Assembly: GCA_030247855.1 (NCBI GenBank)
Contig: JAPDRN010000015.1
Span: 124,001 to 188,000, forward strand
Reading direction: 5' to 3'
From: Knufia peltigerae
Taxonomy: Eukaryota; Ascomycota; Eurotiomycetes; Chaetothyriales; Trichomeriaceae
Length of the DNA stretch: 64,000 nt
Part shown: in pieces, positions 1 through 12,766 of the stretch
Layout of the letters: each line of letters begins with the position of its first letter
Position numbering within the stretch: position 1 is the stretch's first letter
Position numbers and translations under genes: made by a program
The notes under the pieces: model-generated
Told to the model about the DNA's origin: nothing
Database searches by the model: none
The model's input: the letters and a program-made list of their open reading frames with translations, nothing else

Positions 1-3000
1 AATGATGCGGTACCAAGGCGAGGAAAGGAAGGGCAAGGCAAGGCCCGAGAAAGTCAAGCGCGGATAACAGGACATGCGGGTACTCGTCCTGTGAAATGAC
101 ATGAACCAGAACCCAAGTGGAAGCTGATCTGGACCCGGCAATCTGCCTCTCCCTTTGGAGCGGACGGAGTCCTCTTTCGCACAACAAGGCCTTGAAACCT
201 TTCCTTGATTGGTCTTGACCGAAGCAAAGGCGTTCGTCACGACATCAGCTTCTCTCCACGTCCATGGGTCGAGCAGCAGTTGTGGCGGTGCTCAATCTCA
301 AGGCTTCGGAACTATGAGCCGGGTTGGGTTGGTAAGTTCGCACTCGTAGCGACTGTGTCCCACAGCGTGTCTCAGAGGTTAACGAAAAGCCAGAAGCTAA
401 GGCCGCAAAAAGCACTGAAAGAACAGCTTTCTCTCGTACTCGTAGACAGGGCTCGGACTGTGCGACTCGGAAAGACATGGAAATGTTCAAACTGGGAAGC
501 AAAATTGCCCATCAGTGGGTATCCACTTAGCCACGAGTCGGCGATGTGGCGATATTCTCAGGGTCTTGCAAGCCACACACCTAGTTTCCAGTATGAGGCC
601 TTCTTCGATTGGTTAGATAGTACCAAGCTTGTCAGTCGCTTAAGGACAAAGGTCGATGATATCTCGCGTTAGTCTCGCCCATGGTTGGAGCAACGACACC
701 TCGATGGCTGTCCGGTCCACCAGTTGGCAAGACTCGGGCCCTATAAGGCGCCAACAGCTCATAGTGGGATGTGGAGGTGCAGGAATACGGTGCGACTAGA
801 GTGAAAGCGGATGGGGAGTCTCCTAAAGTGCCGCAACAAAATCCATGTTTTTTTTTCAGCTGACATAGGCACAGATGGGTATGGGATGGGGCCGGAGGCT
901 GTATTGGATGCTTTTAGGACGTTCTGGATTCCGCCGATCTTGCACAGAGAGGGCATAGCATGAGGCGCTGATTGCCAAGCGCGGTGGGATGAAGCCACAT
1001 TTCCAACTCACGCATCCTGATCCTGCCGCGGCCTCTGTGGCATTCTGGCATTCGGATACGCATCGTAGACATCTCGTCACCCCCACGTGAAAGAAGAAAA
1101 CCCAAATCTTGCGCCAAATGCACACGACAGTTGTCGAGTACATTCGTGAAGACAATGTGCCTGTAAGACCGTGGACAGCTCGCAGCGCGGACGGGCCTGG
1201 TGATCAGCGCTCTGTGGACACTGTGAAATCTCTCTCGTAATATGCACCCGTCGTCCTTTGGGGAGAGATCAGCACATGGATCCATTGCACAAAAGTGAGG
1301 CCTTGTCATTTTGGGAGACTACCAATGTGACCGTGACTATCAAAGGACGTGTTGAAGCATACGAGTATTCGGACGGGAAGACGTGACTGTGCAATGCGCG
1401 GCAGGGGATCCTGGCCCATGTCTGAGACTGCATACTGGTATGCATCTCAAACTTCTTAGAAACGGTCTCGTATTATTATTGTACTTGCTAACCATGTATA
1501 TGGGTTCTCACGGCTTGTTCCCTGGGATGACAGATACTGCCCAAGCTGGCGGGTGCATCCCTCCTGGTGGATGCAAATAATAGGATAATCAAACAGGAAC
1601 AAGGCGTTCGTATCGTAGCCTGCAGCGGCATGACGAACGTTTTGCATCATGTTTACGCCGTTGGATGACAGTTATGAACGCAACACAAAGTTATTGTTAG
1701 CAGCGATGCAGGTACAGGATGCTGATCTTTTCAAACACGGGAAGATCGCTGTATCATTACGCTCGTGACCTGGCTAGAGACGGCAAAGCCATGTCTTGGG
1801 TATTTTTGGCAGGCTCGGTGGCGAGAAGTTGTTCGATAGGCATTGTCGATCAGTACAGATAAGTAGCTTGTAGGCGAGGGACAAGAACAGCGCGCTGGTG
1901 GGAAAAAATCGACCCTCGTCTAGATGTGCTCTGCGAGACCCTGGCTGTGGCTGAGCAGGCGTAGGCCTGTTCCCCAGACTTTCCGGGTAGGATGGAATTT
2001 TCGAGACTGAAGATGGAATTGTTGTGCAATATCCATGTCCCGAAACAGTCTAGCGCCTGTTCTCGGAAAAAAGTACCACCGATGGACCCTGAAATTGCGT
2101 CATCAGCCTTGTTCTTGTTCCAACCTCAGTTCTTGTATGGCTTCGTCGGCTTCTTGGGCTTCTCCCATCTTCTTCATTTTCCCCATTCTGACAACATCGG
2201 CGTGTCGATCACTTGCGCCTTAGGAACTGATGAGCCCAGACACATCCTTTGTATTCCTCTCTTCTGGATATCCCTGCCTTTTTGGATCTAAAGCTTTCCA
2301 CAAATAGCCCAATCGGCCTGCGTCACGACCAACGGCTCCCCTCCAAGAAAGCAAGCGAGGTTCTTCTTCGAGGTGTGAACGGATCCTTGACCTTCTTTGA
2401 GGCTTACAACTGCAAGACCACAGAATAGTGCCTCGCAAGAGGCATTAGTGGCCCCGCTGGACGCGAAAGCATCCAGCTGCTCCGGTCACACACCACTCCC
2501 ACGACGTCCATTTGAGCTCTACTCCAGTGAACTTCTCGCCACCTACCATTTCTGTCTTTTACACGAAGTCTAGTACCTAAGTGACTTTCTTGTCTGCTCT
2601 GAGGCTTCCACGGCCGCTCCGATGGCGTTGGATCTAAGTGGAATAACATTCTGAATAACCCTGGTAGTCGGCGCCGGACAGGAAGAAAAAAATAACTTCA
2701 TACTCAGGGTCTTTCGGAGATGGATACCCGCTCCAACAATTCGGACGTTCCGAAACTGGTCCCGTCAACCCGGCACATTGGGAAGTGATCGCTGCCTATC
2801 ATGCACAAGCCACACTACCTCGTACCTCGTAACCGCTGGTCTTCGATGGAGGGTACTTTCGACAAGGCTATCCAGACCAAATGATACCACTTCGCTTACA
2901 GAAGTCACACCAACAACGTTGTCATGCCACTTTCGGTAAGAAATCTTAGCGGGCCGAAGCGATCTACTTTTCAACACCAAGAAGCTGTCCCAATAATGTC

Positions 3001-3942
3001 TCAAAGTGCCACTTCAGCTCACGGTGATCTGGCTAGAATACTGCAACTTGAGTTCTGACTTTGTGGCGAACATCCAAGCTCCATCAACGGCTTGAGAGAA
3101 ATCCCTGTCGCAAGATGTAATCGTGGACTCTGAAACCCTGAGGACAGAAAGTCGCTCATTAGCTACCTACCTTTTGAGTACTCGTAGGCTGTCATTACTT
3201 GATGGTCTCTGCAGCGTTTGAGTCTAGGAAATCGACTCTCCGCAATGGAGCCCGTCGGGCGTTAGCCGAGGTCTTCTCTGCACTCTGAATGGCCTTTTGT
3301 TGTGTCAGAGGTTCGACAAGCGAGACCAATTAGACATCTCCATGTGCTCAAGGAGATTTCTCAACCATCACGAAGCGACAATCACATAGATCTTCCTACA
3401 CCACTCGTGTCGTGCCAGTTCTCAAGTGAATTCACTGTTCTTTTGCTATTCAACAAGATTGATTCGGCGCTACAGCATCGCCTCCTCTCTGGCTAGTTGG
3501 ATCAGGAATACCGGTACACCATAGCGCCTTCGACCTATTTCACGCGGACCCCCTTGATCTCATGGGTCTGAAGTTCCCAAACCCACACTGGCACTGCCTT
3601 GATCCTTGCTTGTTAGTTGCAAGACATGCCTATAGGTTGAAGCCAGGCAGCATAATCTGGGTCGGCCCTTTCATGTTTGTCATTCCTCAACGGCTTCTTT
3701 GGGTCAGCCAATGGGAGATTCCCTCTGTCATCGTCAATTCTCACCCTATTTACCGACAAACAATGAAAACGAGTCGATCTCTGATTTCCATCAGGCACTG
3801 TCCACGTTTCCCCTCCCGTGCAGGCGACCTGTCACACTATAACCACTTGCAGCGAGCTCAGGATGGCGTTCTTGGAATCCGACTGGTGTTTCACGCCGTC
3901 CAGCATTCGCCCTCCTTGCTCAAGGCACCCTTGAACTGGCGA

Positions 3943-4288
3943 GAGGTATCACGATCACCGACCTCTGCATTACGCACAAAGCTATACTTACTCCCCCCTC
4001 CAATTGCCATTCGCAATAGGTATACGGTACCTTTGCAAAAGGCACACAATTGAGAGACTGATAATTTAGTCGTTATTCCTGTCCTTATTAGTGTCTCGGT
4101 GCTCGTCGTTCACAATATTCTCAAGAATGTCTCTTGACTTGTTTGGGTTCTGTCAGTTACCATTTCAACTCACAATGATACTAAGAAATGACACGACAGG
4201 TTCAAGGGGTACATCAGTGAAATTTACCTGGTAGGAGCCTTGTGAGTAATGCAGAGGCGGGTGTGCGTAGTACCTATCGCCCCTTGAA
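3943..4288. mobile_element. MITE-like element, copy A (about 345 bp)
   Basis: The two ends are imperfect inverted copies of each other. The left arm (3943-3976) carries the core CCTCTGCATTACGCAC. The right arm (about 4241-4280), reverse complemented, carries CCTCTGCATTACTCAC followed outward by the same GTA/GGTA-rich bases. Inside the right end, a TTCAAGGGG at 4201 is mirrored by CCCCTTGAA at 4280-4288. No transposase frame is present. Size, terminal inverted repeats and lack of coding fit a degenerate non-autonomous DNA transposon. No target-site duplication was resolved, so the exact ends are approximate. Confidence 0.55.
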
Positions 4289-5491
4289 CCCCTGGCAGTA
4301 TACTATATCTGGCAATTGACTCTGACTCTACGCTGTCTATCCAGGGACAATCTTTCAAGTCGAGCACACGGGAAGCCGCCTGGGTGAGTGTTCATGGCTG
4401 ACCCACCGCCTAGACAACTAGCTGCATAGTTAGCATTTGCATTCAAGGCACAGGTAACATTCGAGAGAGTGAAGGAGCATTCTAATTATCGATGACATGG
4501 CTGTGGACGAGAGTTTGTGCCCTTCTATTGGTGCGTATCCTCAAGATTTTCTGGGACAACTGCCGAAATGTCGCTTGCTTTCCATCCACCCAGATTCGCA
4601 TCCCGTATACTTGCAGGTGAGCACTGTGTCGCATGGGCAAATAGCACCGTGTGATGACCCTGGAGCTTGCATCTTGAATGGAGTACAGTGTGCTCGGCCT
4701 TTGCCCGTGCTTCTGCGCGGACGGTGAGGTCTCATGTTGGAAATTAAGCCGTGATCACTCTGCACTGCCCGAGAACCAACCCGGACTGACATGTTGGGGG
4801 GGGAGAAAGGTGTGCGACTGGAGCTTGAAGAGCTCGTTCTGCGGTTGCCACTTTTGGCATCCACCCGCGGCGTACTACATCTTGGGCCCTTTTGTACGCC
4901 GAAGACCGTCAATGCAGCTCAGGGTGTGTGAACGAAGGTCCCCCGAGGGCGGCCTGCGTGCAACGCAGAGAGACACCAGCTCGTGGTATGAGTCCCCAGG
5001 GTTATCGACATGGTCGATATGCTATGGACACTTGCACTACGCGCGCCGGTCTGATAGCCGGACCATCATGACAGGAGCCCATGATCAGGAGGTGAGGACC
5101 TGCCCCCTGTCCGACCACTAATTTCTCGTTAGTGCAGGCCCCCCCTTCGTCTCCGGTGCCTCACGGTCACCAGGAAGACACCTTTGGGAGTCGCTCGAAT
5201 TCACCCGAAGGTTTTCTTCACCTCACGGCTCTGAAAAGTTGTCCGTCGCCTTTCCGTCGCTGTCGAAATCTCCCCCCTGACCCTGCATTGGCGTCACCAC
5301 CAGACGCCCAGCTACGACCGTGGGCGCTTGTTTGGCCCAGTACACGTGGGTCATAGGTCCCCCATGAGAGACAAGAAAAAAAAAGGAGAATGAGTACTTT
5401 GGAGTAGCACACATGCCGGGGGGGTGTTCTTTGTAGGAGGGGGACGGGAGGGAGAGGGAGAGACAAGCGAGAAAGACGGCAGCATTGCTTG

Positions 5492-5520
5492 CTTCTTCTT
5501 CTTCTTCTTCTTCTTCTTCT
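5492..5520. repeat. CTT trinucleotide microsatellite
   Basis: About nine tandem CTT units follow a purine-rich GGGAGAG/GAGAGG stretch. The repeat generates artefactual poly-Lys, poly-Glu and poly-Arg frames on the minus strand, which are not genes. Confidence 0.9.
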
Positions 5521-5597
5521 CCTCTCTCCCCGAGAGCGTGTAGCAACCAGATCGAGCGATAGCGGTGAGCATATTCTGCATTGAACCGACACACTCG

Positions 5598-5752
5598 TTC
5601 GAGGCGATGGGTGTTGCGCACACCCGCCTCTGCATTACGCACGGCGCCATCTACTCTGTATATATCGCTGGAGTTACTTGCAATGTTCGAGGGGTACATC
5701 GGTGATCTGTACCTGGCAGGGAGCCTTTTGTGCGTAATACTTATCGCCCAAG
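5598..5752. mobile_element. MITE-like element, copy B (about 155 bp)
   Basis: Bases 5598-5642, reverse complemented, match the right end of copy A (4241-4288) over about 45 bases, including GTAATGCAGAGGCGGGTGTG. Bases 5686-5740 match copy A from 4201 in direct orientation (GGGGTACATC, then ACCTGG and GAGCC). The ends form a short inverted repeat, GCGATGGGTGTTGCGCAC against GCGATAAGTATTACGCAC. It looks like an internally deleted or rearranged relative of copy A. It is non-coding. Confidence 0.55.
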
Positions 5753-6311
5753 AAGAGCAAGAGCATTACTACCCCGGGGAAAAACACTTCATACAACTTC
5801 AAGCTTAAGCACAGTGACAAACACAAGTTTCCTCATCATACCCAAGGTGGTTATTATCTGCTTCTCATGGAGCATGTCCTATTACATACGACAGAGCAAT
5901 GTGTTTCAGCGCAATATTAAAGTCATACCAATACCCAATGGTTCATATCGGTCTGACCTCTTTCATAGTCCTTCCTGCTTTCCTATCCATAACCCATCTC
6001 CTACTCCCGACAGTCAAAATTCGTCGAAGCGACCAAAGCTTTTCAAAAGGGCCACACAGGTTTCCACCCCATCTGGCCCGTCACAATCCAAACGGCCATG
6101 CTCATCACAGTGAGTAACCTAGTCATTGCAATCATCAGAAACATTTTTGTCATAAGTCCGTCTTGCTTCCCAAATACATGACCTTGGCAGGAAAGACTAG
6201 GGAATCCCCCAATCTTGGGCGCTCACTGGGTAGGGACCTGCTCATTTCTCCGAGAGTGTCACACAGAATTGGTATCGCAATGTCAATCTCGACCTTCGAC
6301 CGATAACGGTT

Positions 6312-9300
6312 CTATCGTTCACCTAGACCCGTCACCTTTCCGGCAAATCTGGCGCCAGCACTACCGCGTTTTTGCAGCCGGGTATGGCCATCCGAGGCCA
6401 GCGGCGAGACTCTAGATCCCATGATCGGTAGAGGGCCAAGCGTGTCGCCATGACCGCCATTTGTTGTCGACCGAGTGGTTCGCTGTTCAATATACAGTTG
6501 CGCAGCTGATGACAATGGTATTGCAGGCGGGTCTGTAGGGATTTCTGCCCCATTTTGAACAAGCAACTCCGCCATAGGGAAAGCCTTGACCGTCGGGGCC
6601 GGAGTAGCTGAGTGAGATGAGACTGGACGAGCAGGGTCGGCAGCTGCCAATGCGAGAAACACCGCATGAGTATTTCTCGAACGGTCATGTGCGTTGACGT
6701 TTCCCCGCTGGGCGATTCCTTGCAAAACCCCCTTCATATCATGCTTCTTGATCGATGTCAGCAACATGTCATCGGCGCTTCCATATTGCGACACAGGATC
6801 AACGTAGGCTCGCTGCACATATTTCGACGTGATGAACTTCAAGCGTTGCTCTCTTGTGGCAGTCGGCCCGGGTTTCAAGGCTTGATCCAGCAAAGACTCC
6901 CAAACCGTGTTGCTGATACGGTTGCCGATCAGCATCAGCAGTTCGACGATATCGTTGGTGAAGGAATGAACATCCAGGGTGAGAGACCGGATCTTGGAGA
7001 CGTGAGTGCCCAAGGACCGATGAATACCTCCACATTCAATGCACAGGATAATACCCAAGTTCAATGACACCCATTCCACCTTGGAGGTAGAACCACAATC
7101 AGCGCAGGATTGATTTCCTTGATCGTGATTTCTGATTTGGTCCAAAAGCTTGGAAGGATTCTCATCGTAACTATTGCTGCTTGTTCTCATATACGTAGGT
7201 CGAGCACCTACAGTGATTCGTCGTGAAACTCCAGATCCATCAATTCGCTGAGAATAGCCGTGAGGACCTGATTGCGAAGAGCTTTTGCCTGTGAGGACAT
7301 GACCATATTCACGTCCAGCAAGGTCTTTAGAATTTTGTTGCGAGGTGCGTCCACCAGCTTCAAAGGCGTTCTGCAAGGCGTTATTGATTGCATTGATCCA
7401 GTTGTTCATTTCATCTTCCGTCGTCGCTTGATAAACCCTCTTGTACTGAGGAGTAATGACCTCGAAGCAAAATCTCCTCTCGGCATCGCGAGCCATTCGA
7501 ACCGAAGCCATTCTTAGATCGATGGGGTCTCGATGAAGATCTAATTTATCCTTCCAATTGCTGTATTCGGAGAGCTTTCCTTGGTCAAGCACAATCCAAA
7601 ACCTAGACCATGCATGTTAGACGCGGACGACATCAAGGACGGCATACTCACTTGTGCCAGGCTTGCTTGTTGATGCCCTTGGGGTCGATATGAGAACCAG
7701 GCTTGCTCAATGCCCACAGCAATCCTTCCTTCTTGTGTAGCCCATTGGAGGATTTGTCAGTAGTTGATATTGAGCTCTCATCGAGGTCGCGAATTCCTTT
7801 GAATTTGTTCGGTATTGGGACTGCTGATGAGGCTCCTGGGGATGTAGACAAAGCAGCGGCCGAAATACCTTGTAGAGTTCCTGAGGTGGCTGGAGATAGC
7901 GTGTTGACAGAGGATCGACCAAACTGTGAGCTGGTGCTGTCTGCTCTACTCAAATCTGTGTCCGACGTATACCCAGTCTGTCCATTCTGCACTGATGGCT
8001 GTGAATTTGTGCTTGTCAAAGGCTGGTAGGGAGGGTCACTCTCTATAGCGTTGGGTCCATTTTTTTCTAGGTTCCGACGCTTCTCTTCTCGTTCGGTTCG
8101 TTGGAGATTGTACTCTTTGTCGGCATCACTGACCTCTTTTACGAGGGCCTCCAATTGTGGTGTCAGGCTTTCAACCTTTTTGGCTGCTGCAAGGAACGAA
8201 TGCGCCTGACCATCAGCATACTTGGTCAACTGCGAGAGGAGTTCTTGCTCTTTGCGTCCGCCGTGAAGATCCTGCATGAAAGTTGAATAGTCGAATCGTT
8301 TCAACTCGAAGTTCTTTTTCTTGTTCTGGTACTTTGAGTCGCTCTCTGCTCGTTTTTTATCTTTCAAAGAATCCTGCCGCTGGCCTAGATATCGGCTAAC
8401 ATACGCGTAGTAATCTCGACTTTCATCCTCAAAGTCCTTCTTTTTGGCATCGGCCTGTTTGATGTCGAGGTTGTAGAGTTTAGATATGGGGTCGATAATC
8501 TGTTTCTGCAATAAAGAGCTGTTCTCTTTTTCATACTTTAATATTCTTTGCGCAATGTTGGTGAAGTAGTGGTCAAGAGCCGGCTTGAAAGCAGTAGCAT
8601 TGGAAGCGGAGGCCTCCTGAAGCGCCCGGAGAAACTCTGCCATTGCTTGGTTGCACTCGACCTGCGCTTGTTGAGCCGCCTCTGCCTTCTTCAGGACTTT
8701 CTTCACCTGGACCCTCATATTACCAGTCTTTTGCTCCAAGGACTTCATAGTCGCTCTGAAAACAGGGCCATCTTCGACTGCACTCACATCCTCCCCCGGG
8801 CGTGCACACTGGACATCGATCACAGGGATGGAGGGCGCACTGCTGGAAGCTGCGACACTGGAAGCAGTCGTGCTAAACTCGGTGGCCAGCACGTGTGGAG
8901 ACGGTGGATTTTGCAAATCTGCACGATCCTCCGAATCACTGATCGCGGACTGGTACGACTGACTTGAAACCATGCGTCTTTGAGGGGGAACCTGAAGCTC
9001 TAGGTTCGGAGATGCCAGCGGTGTTGCGGACGTCACGGCCGCATTATTGACCCAGAAAGTGAAAGATGCAAGTGTATTCAACCTGTGAGCCCTTGAATCG
9101 TACTCGAGGAAACTGCAACAGTTGCGCCAGCCGCCACCCCTGTCCTCGTACGGCTTTGGAGGTTTCCATCTCCAGGTCCACTCGTAGGTGATGACGGGAG
9201 TTCCACTCGTCGAGAAGTCGCCGATGAATTGTACATTGGAGTTCTTGTGAAGGTTGGGGTCTGCATGGAATTCCCGTGTCACCAAGGTATCCAACTCTTT

Positions 9301-9778
9301 GGCATTCGCGGCATAGGCGAACGTCAGGCCGGAGATGGTTGTGTCGACTGCGGCTGTCGCTGTGGAGGGAGTAGCGGGCAGAGGCCCCGAGTTCTGTCGC
9401 GTCGTGAATGTGAACCGCACATCCAATTCGTCTTCAAGGTCTAGTCTGGGTAGGAAGAGAAGGCCCGGGGCCTCAGGATCCTGGCGCACTTGTCAACATG
9501 GCATCTAAAGAGCATCGCGGCCTAACCCACCTGGACATATGAGATTGGCCTGTAGTCAGCCGCGTCCAACTTTCCAACCAGCCGGGTCGCAGGGTATGCA
9601 TTTGGAACAGCGTGTAGCACAACTTTCCGTCGGCCATTGCTGACGACAAGGGAGGTGATGGACACTGGGGAGCGTGAGCAGCCGGCGCAAGAACAAAAAA
9701 GCAAGGGGACATACGGCGTCCTTGATCCTTCAAATACAGAATTGACCCGTCGTCAATTCGGCTGCCGATATTCCCCAT
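6312..9778 (-). CDS. csx2: BAR-PH-ArfGAP protein (Csx2-like Arf GTPase-activating protein)
   Basis: Stimulates GTP hydrolysis by Arf GTPases at curved membranes. Inferred exons: 9778-9715, 9664-9531, 9480-7652 and 7602-6312; all phases join and give about 1105 residues. A BAR-type coiled coil lies at about residues 300-545 and a PH domain at about 645-755. The ArfGAP zinc finger has Cys842, 845, 863 and 866 (C-x2-C-x16-C-x2-C), with the catalytic Arg871 in GGIHRSLG. The protein opens with MGNIGS, a fitting N-myristoylation signal, which supports this start. Domain order matches fission yeast Csx2 and its Pezizomycotina relatives. The C-terminal 200 residues look ankyrin-like but weakly so. 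The three introns are 49-50 bases in the two cases nearest the 3' side and 50 in the first pair. Family assignment is firm; exon 1 is the least certain part. Confidence 0.9.
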
Positions 9779-10534
9779 GGCTGTCAGCCTGCATCTGGCT
9801 TGGGGTCAAAAATCCGCCAGGACAGGCGTCTAATTCGTAAATCGCGACCCTTTCTTAGAGGTGCGTATGCGTATGTGGGCTGAAGGATGTCGGTCCTGGG
9901 CAATGATGTCTGACGGACGAATATAATGAGTGGATGTGAATGCAGAGACGACGGAAAATGTGTACAGGCTGATGGATGCTGAAGGTAGATTATCGTGTTT
10001 GGTTCTCAGTGAGAATACAATAATACAATGGTCATGAGGACCAACAGTTAATGCGGCTGCGACAGCGACTGCGCCTGCGCCTACGACATTTGGCGACGTG
10101 CAGCATATCGAATCCGCAGCGGCGGGAGGCTGTGATCGTGACACTAGACACGCCAAGCTGCTATCTGCTTTCTAAGTCGCTAGTGCATCGAAGTTAAGCT
10201 TAAACTATACATATTTCACTAAAAAAGGACAGAGTACGAGCACAGTACGCACGGCCATGAGAGTGATGGGTTCCATTACGGCTCAAAGTAATCCCAATCA
10301 GCTATCCATGCCGATAGATAACAAAAATACAGTACACCAGCGAAGGGAACCAGCACAGATAGATCTCTCAAAATGAAAGATCGTCATTCCCTACCAGGCA
10401 GCAGCGAAGGCGAAAACAATCTTCATATAGACACAAGGGGTATTCAAATTCGTGAAGCGTGATGGGCATAAATACATGGAGAGTGAAGTAGAAGCCGGTG
10501 ACCATCGAAATCTCAGAAACGCCCTACACATACA
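9779..10534. other. Intergenic region, no gene seen
   Basis: This stretch separates the start of the minus-strand ArfGAP gene from the 3' end of the minus-strand Zn2Cys6 gene. It should hold the ArfGAP promoter and the upstream gene's 3' UTR. I see no conserved frame or repeat. Confidence 0.6.
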
Positions 10535-12766
10535 TCATTTAGCACCTTTGACGGCGTCAAGGGCTTCTTCTACTTGTTCTGGAAAAATGTCAGTCAATAT
10601 TCTCACACTCGGGCGACTGCCCATTAGACTTACGTGTCATGCCATTCAACGCCTCAAACGCCATGGAATAATTCTGTAAGGCTGCCAGGACGCGGCTAAT
10701 GCCGGCGTACAACCCTTCCAGTCCCTTGTCAGTCGCCACACTTCGCTGGTAGACACATTGCCTTTCCAGGCTCCTGTAACATAGTGTCAATAGGGTGTAG
10801 CAGCTCTGCATGGCACAACAAGCGAAAGCGGGCATGGTCCGTGGTGCAGAGTTCATTGAAGTCACCGACAACATAGAAGGGCCGTAAACTGGTGGTGTAA
10901 GTTGCATAGGATTCGGATATGGTAGAACTTCAAAGGCTCGTCCTATCGCTAGTGCAGCTTTCATGCAGGTTTTGGCCGCGGCAAGGTCGTTGAAAGGTAT
11001 TTCGCTGGTCAACTTTGGCATGGGGTCTGAATCAACTGGCGATATCGAATTTTTGCCGGAATGACTGCTTTCAGGTGTCACCGTCGGGCTCACGGAGTGA
11101 CAAGAACATCCTAACTGCCGTGGCGCAGTCGGGTCGGCGGGCTCAAGGTCACAATGTTTCCGGGTAAAGAGAGGCAGATCTTGAAAGGCATTATATCTGT
11201 GGAGCTTGATTCGTGCGCTGTTGAGTTTGATCTGAGCCTGAGCTCGGAGTGACTTGGCTAGCGTCTGCTCTTCGAAGTCCGTCGCTGACACCAGCGGGCC
11301 ATCGACCGGTTGGACAGAGTGTCTGTAAAGTATTGTGTCGATTTCTTTGTCGAGTGCGGTCTTTTGTCCGACGAGACCATTCGGGCCCATGCCGGCTTCG
11401 AACGCCTTCTTCAAGGCACCCGAATATTGGGTACATTGGCAGATGATTTGCTGAGCCTCGAGGAAAAAGAACCAGGCATCTGGATCCGACGTTATGATGG
11501 GAAAGGGAGTCCTGAAATTAGTCACGTCGGCTGTTATCATGGGAGGGGTCCCGGCGACGATTGCGCACTGCATGGCAACTGTATAAGTCATCCACCATGC
11601 TCTCCGTCGTGCTTCTGTGTACTCATCCAGTGCAAGGCTTGAGGTGTCGTTCAGTCCGAGGCTGACGGCGGCATCATACGCCTGAGAGGCCCGGTTCCGC
11701 ATTTTGGCGAGATTTCCCCTCTGAGCATACTCGTAGACACTGAGGACCAAGTAGGCCAAGAGACCTTCCAGCTCAGGAGGCACGTATGGATGAAGCGCCT
11801 CCCTTTGTATGCAGGGCCTAGAGCTTTCCAGGGCAGTAGCTGGATTCGTGGCGGACTCGAGTAATTCGGATTCAGATTCGATGCTTCCTATAGCCATTTG
11901 CGAATATGCATGCGCTTCTTGTCGTCTCTGGAACACTGATTCGTCGCTGTCGGAGAAAAGATCATCGGGATGGGGAATGAGCACCAAGATTGCCAGTAAT
12001 GCCATGGCCAGCGGTGACAGAGGTTGGAAGCCTTTGGACTCGGACCCCGGATCATCGACCTCCAATATCATGGGCGGAGGAGGCAAGATTGGGAAGTATG
12101 GATGGATGAAAATATAATAGGCGTTGAGGATGCTTTTGTTGTCCTGGTAGTGACGGATGACGGGATTGTAGGGGGTAAATTGCATGTTCGAGTCAGGGAC
12201 ATCTGAGGAGTGATCTGATTTTGGCATATCCGGGAATATACTGTCGAAGATCTCGTCGCTGTGACTTTCATTGTCGAGGTCCAGAAGGCCTGCCCCGGGT
12301 GCTACCATTGAGCCGATTAATTCATCGTGAAGCGTCTCGGAGCTCAGCACCAGTGAACTCCAGTCGACGTCTGCCGGTACCGTCTGGCCATTGACGCCAT
12401 TACTGTTCGCTGCACGTCGTCGCTGCTCTTCGGCCAGCATGGCTTTCTTGCGCGACACACGTGGACCCCCACGATTGCTTTTGAGGTATCGACATTCTTT
12501 ACCTCGAACCATGCACTAGGTAGGGGAACATCAGATTAGGTAAGCGACAAGATTTCGTTAGACAGCTGGACTCACATTCTGGCAGACGGGCTTTTGACCA
12601 TCACATCGCGTACGCGAGGCTCGGCTGCATACTCGTTAGGAAAATAGCATTCGAGGCGCAGGGTCACCGTGGCGACTTACCAGGAGGTGCATGCCACCTT
12701 CACCGGGGGTTGGGTGAGTTTTTTCTGCTTACAGCCGTCTTCCGTAGACGCTGCCGTGCTAGACAT
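10535..12766 (-). CDS. Zn2Cys6 transcription factor with fungal_trans-type domain
   Basis: Predicted nuclear DNA-binding regulator; target unknown. Inferred exons: 12766-12681, 12624-12576, 12515-10634 and 10578-10535. The N-terminal zinc cluster is complete: Cys26, 29, 36, 43, 46 and 53. The first intron splits the codon of Cys29 and the second falls just before Cys46. A basic stretch with GGPRVSRKK follows. The middle of the protein contains YYIFIHPYFPILPPP, typical of the fungal_trans (PF04082) region. A short last exon, reached through a 55-base intron with a good GTAAGT donor, ends in Gln/Glu/Lys-rich residues and is needed to give a natural stop. Neighbouring genes do not reveal a pathway. 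Confidence 0.87.

Larger units (their letters stand above)
1..6311. other. Gene-poor left flank, no confident gene
   Basis: I see no open frame here with a recognisable domain, an ATG in good context and splice-linked partners. The longest frames (about 205-672 and 3562-4053, plus strand) lack known motifs, and the first opens only at a TTG. A short minus-strand stretch around 3613-3720 has a charged, coding-like composition and might be a gene remnant. The region holds two related inverted-repeat elements (3943-4288 and 5598-5752), a CTT microsatellite at 5492-5520 and short homopolymer runs. It lies 3' of the minus-strand ArfGAP gene. Lineage-specific genes with many short exons could have been missed. 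Confidence 0.5.

Noticed and set aside
205..672. 155-codon plus-strand frame near the left edge
   Set aside because: It opens at TTG, shows no motif and has no splice-linked partner. Not supportable as a gene.
5218..5699. Poly-Arg/Glu/Lys minus-strand frames
   Set aside because: Produced by the CTT microsatellite in three frames, with no other coding features.
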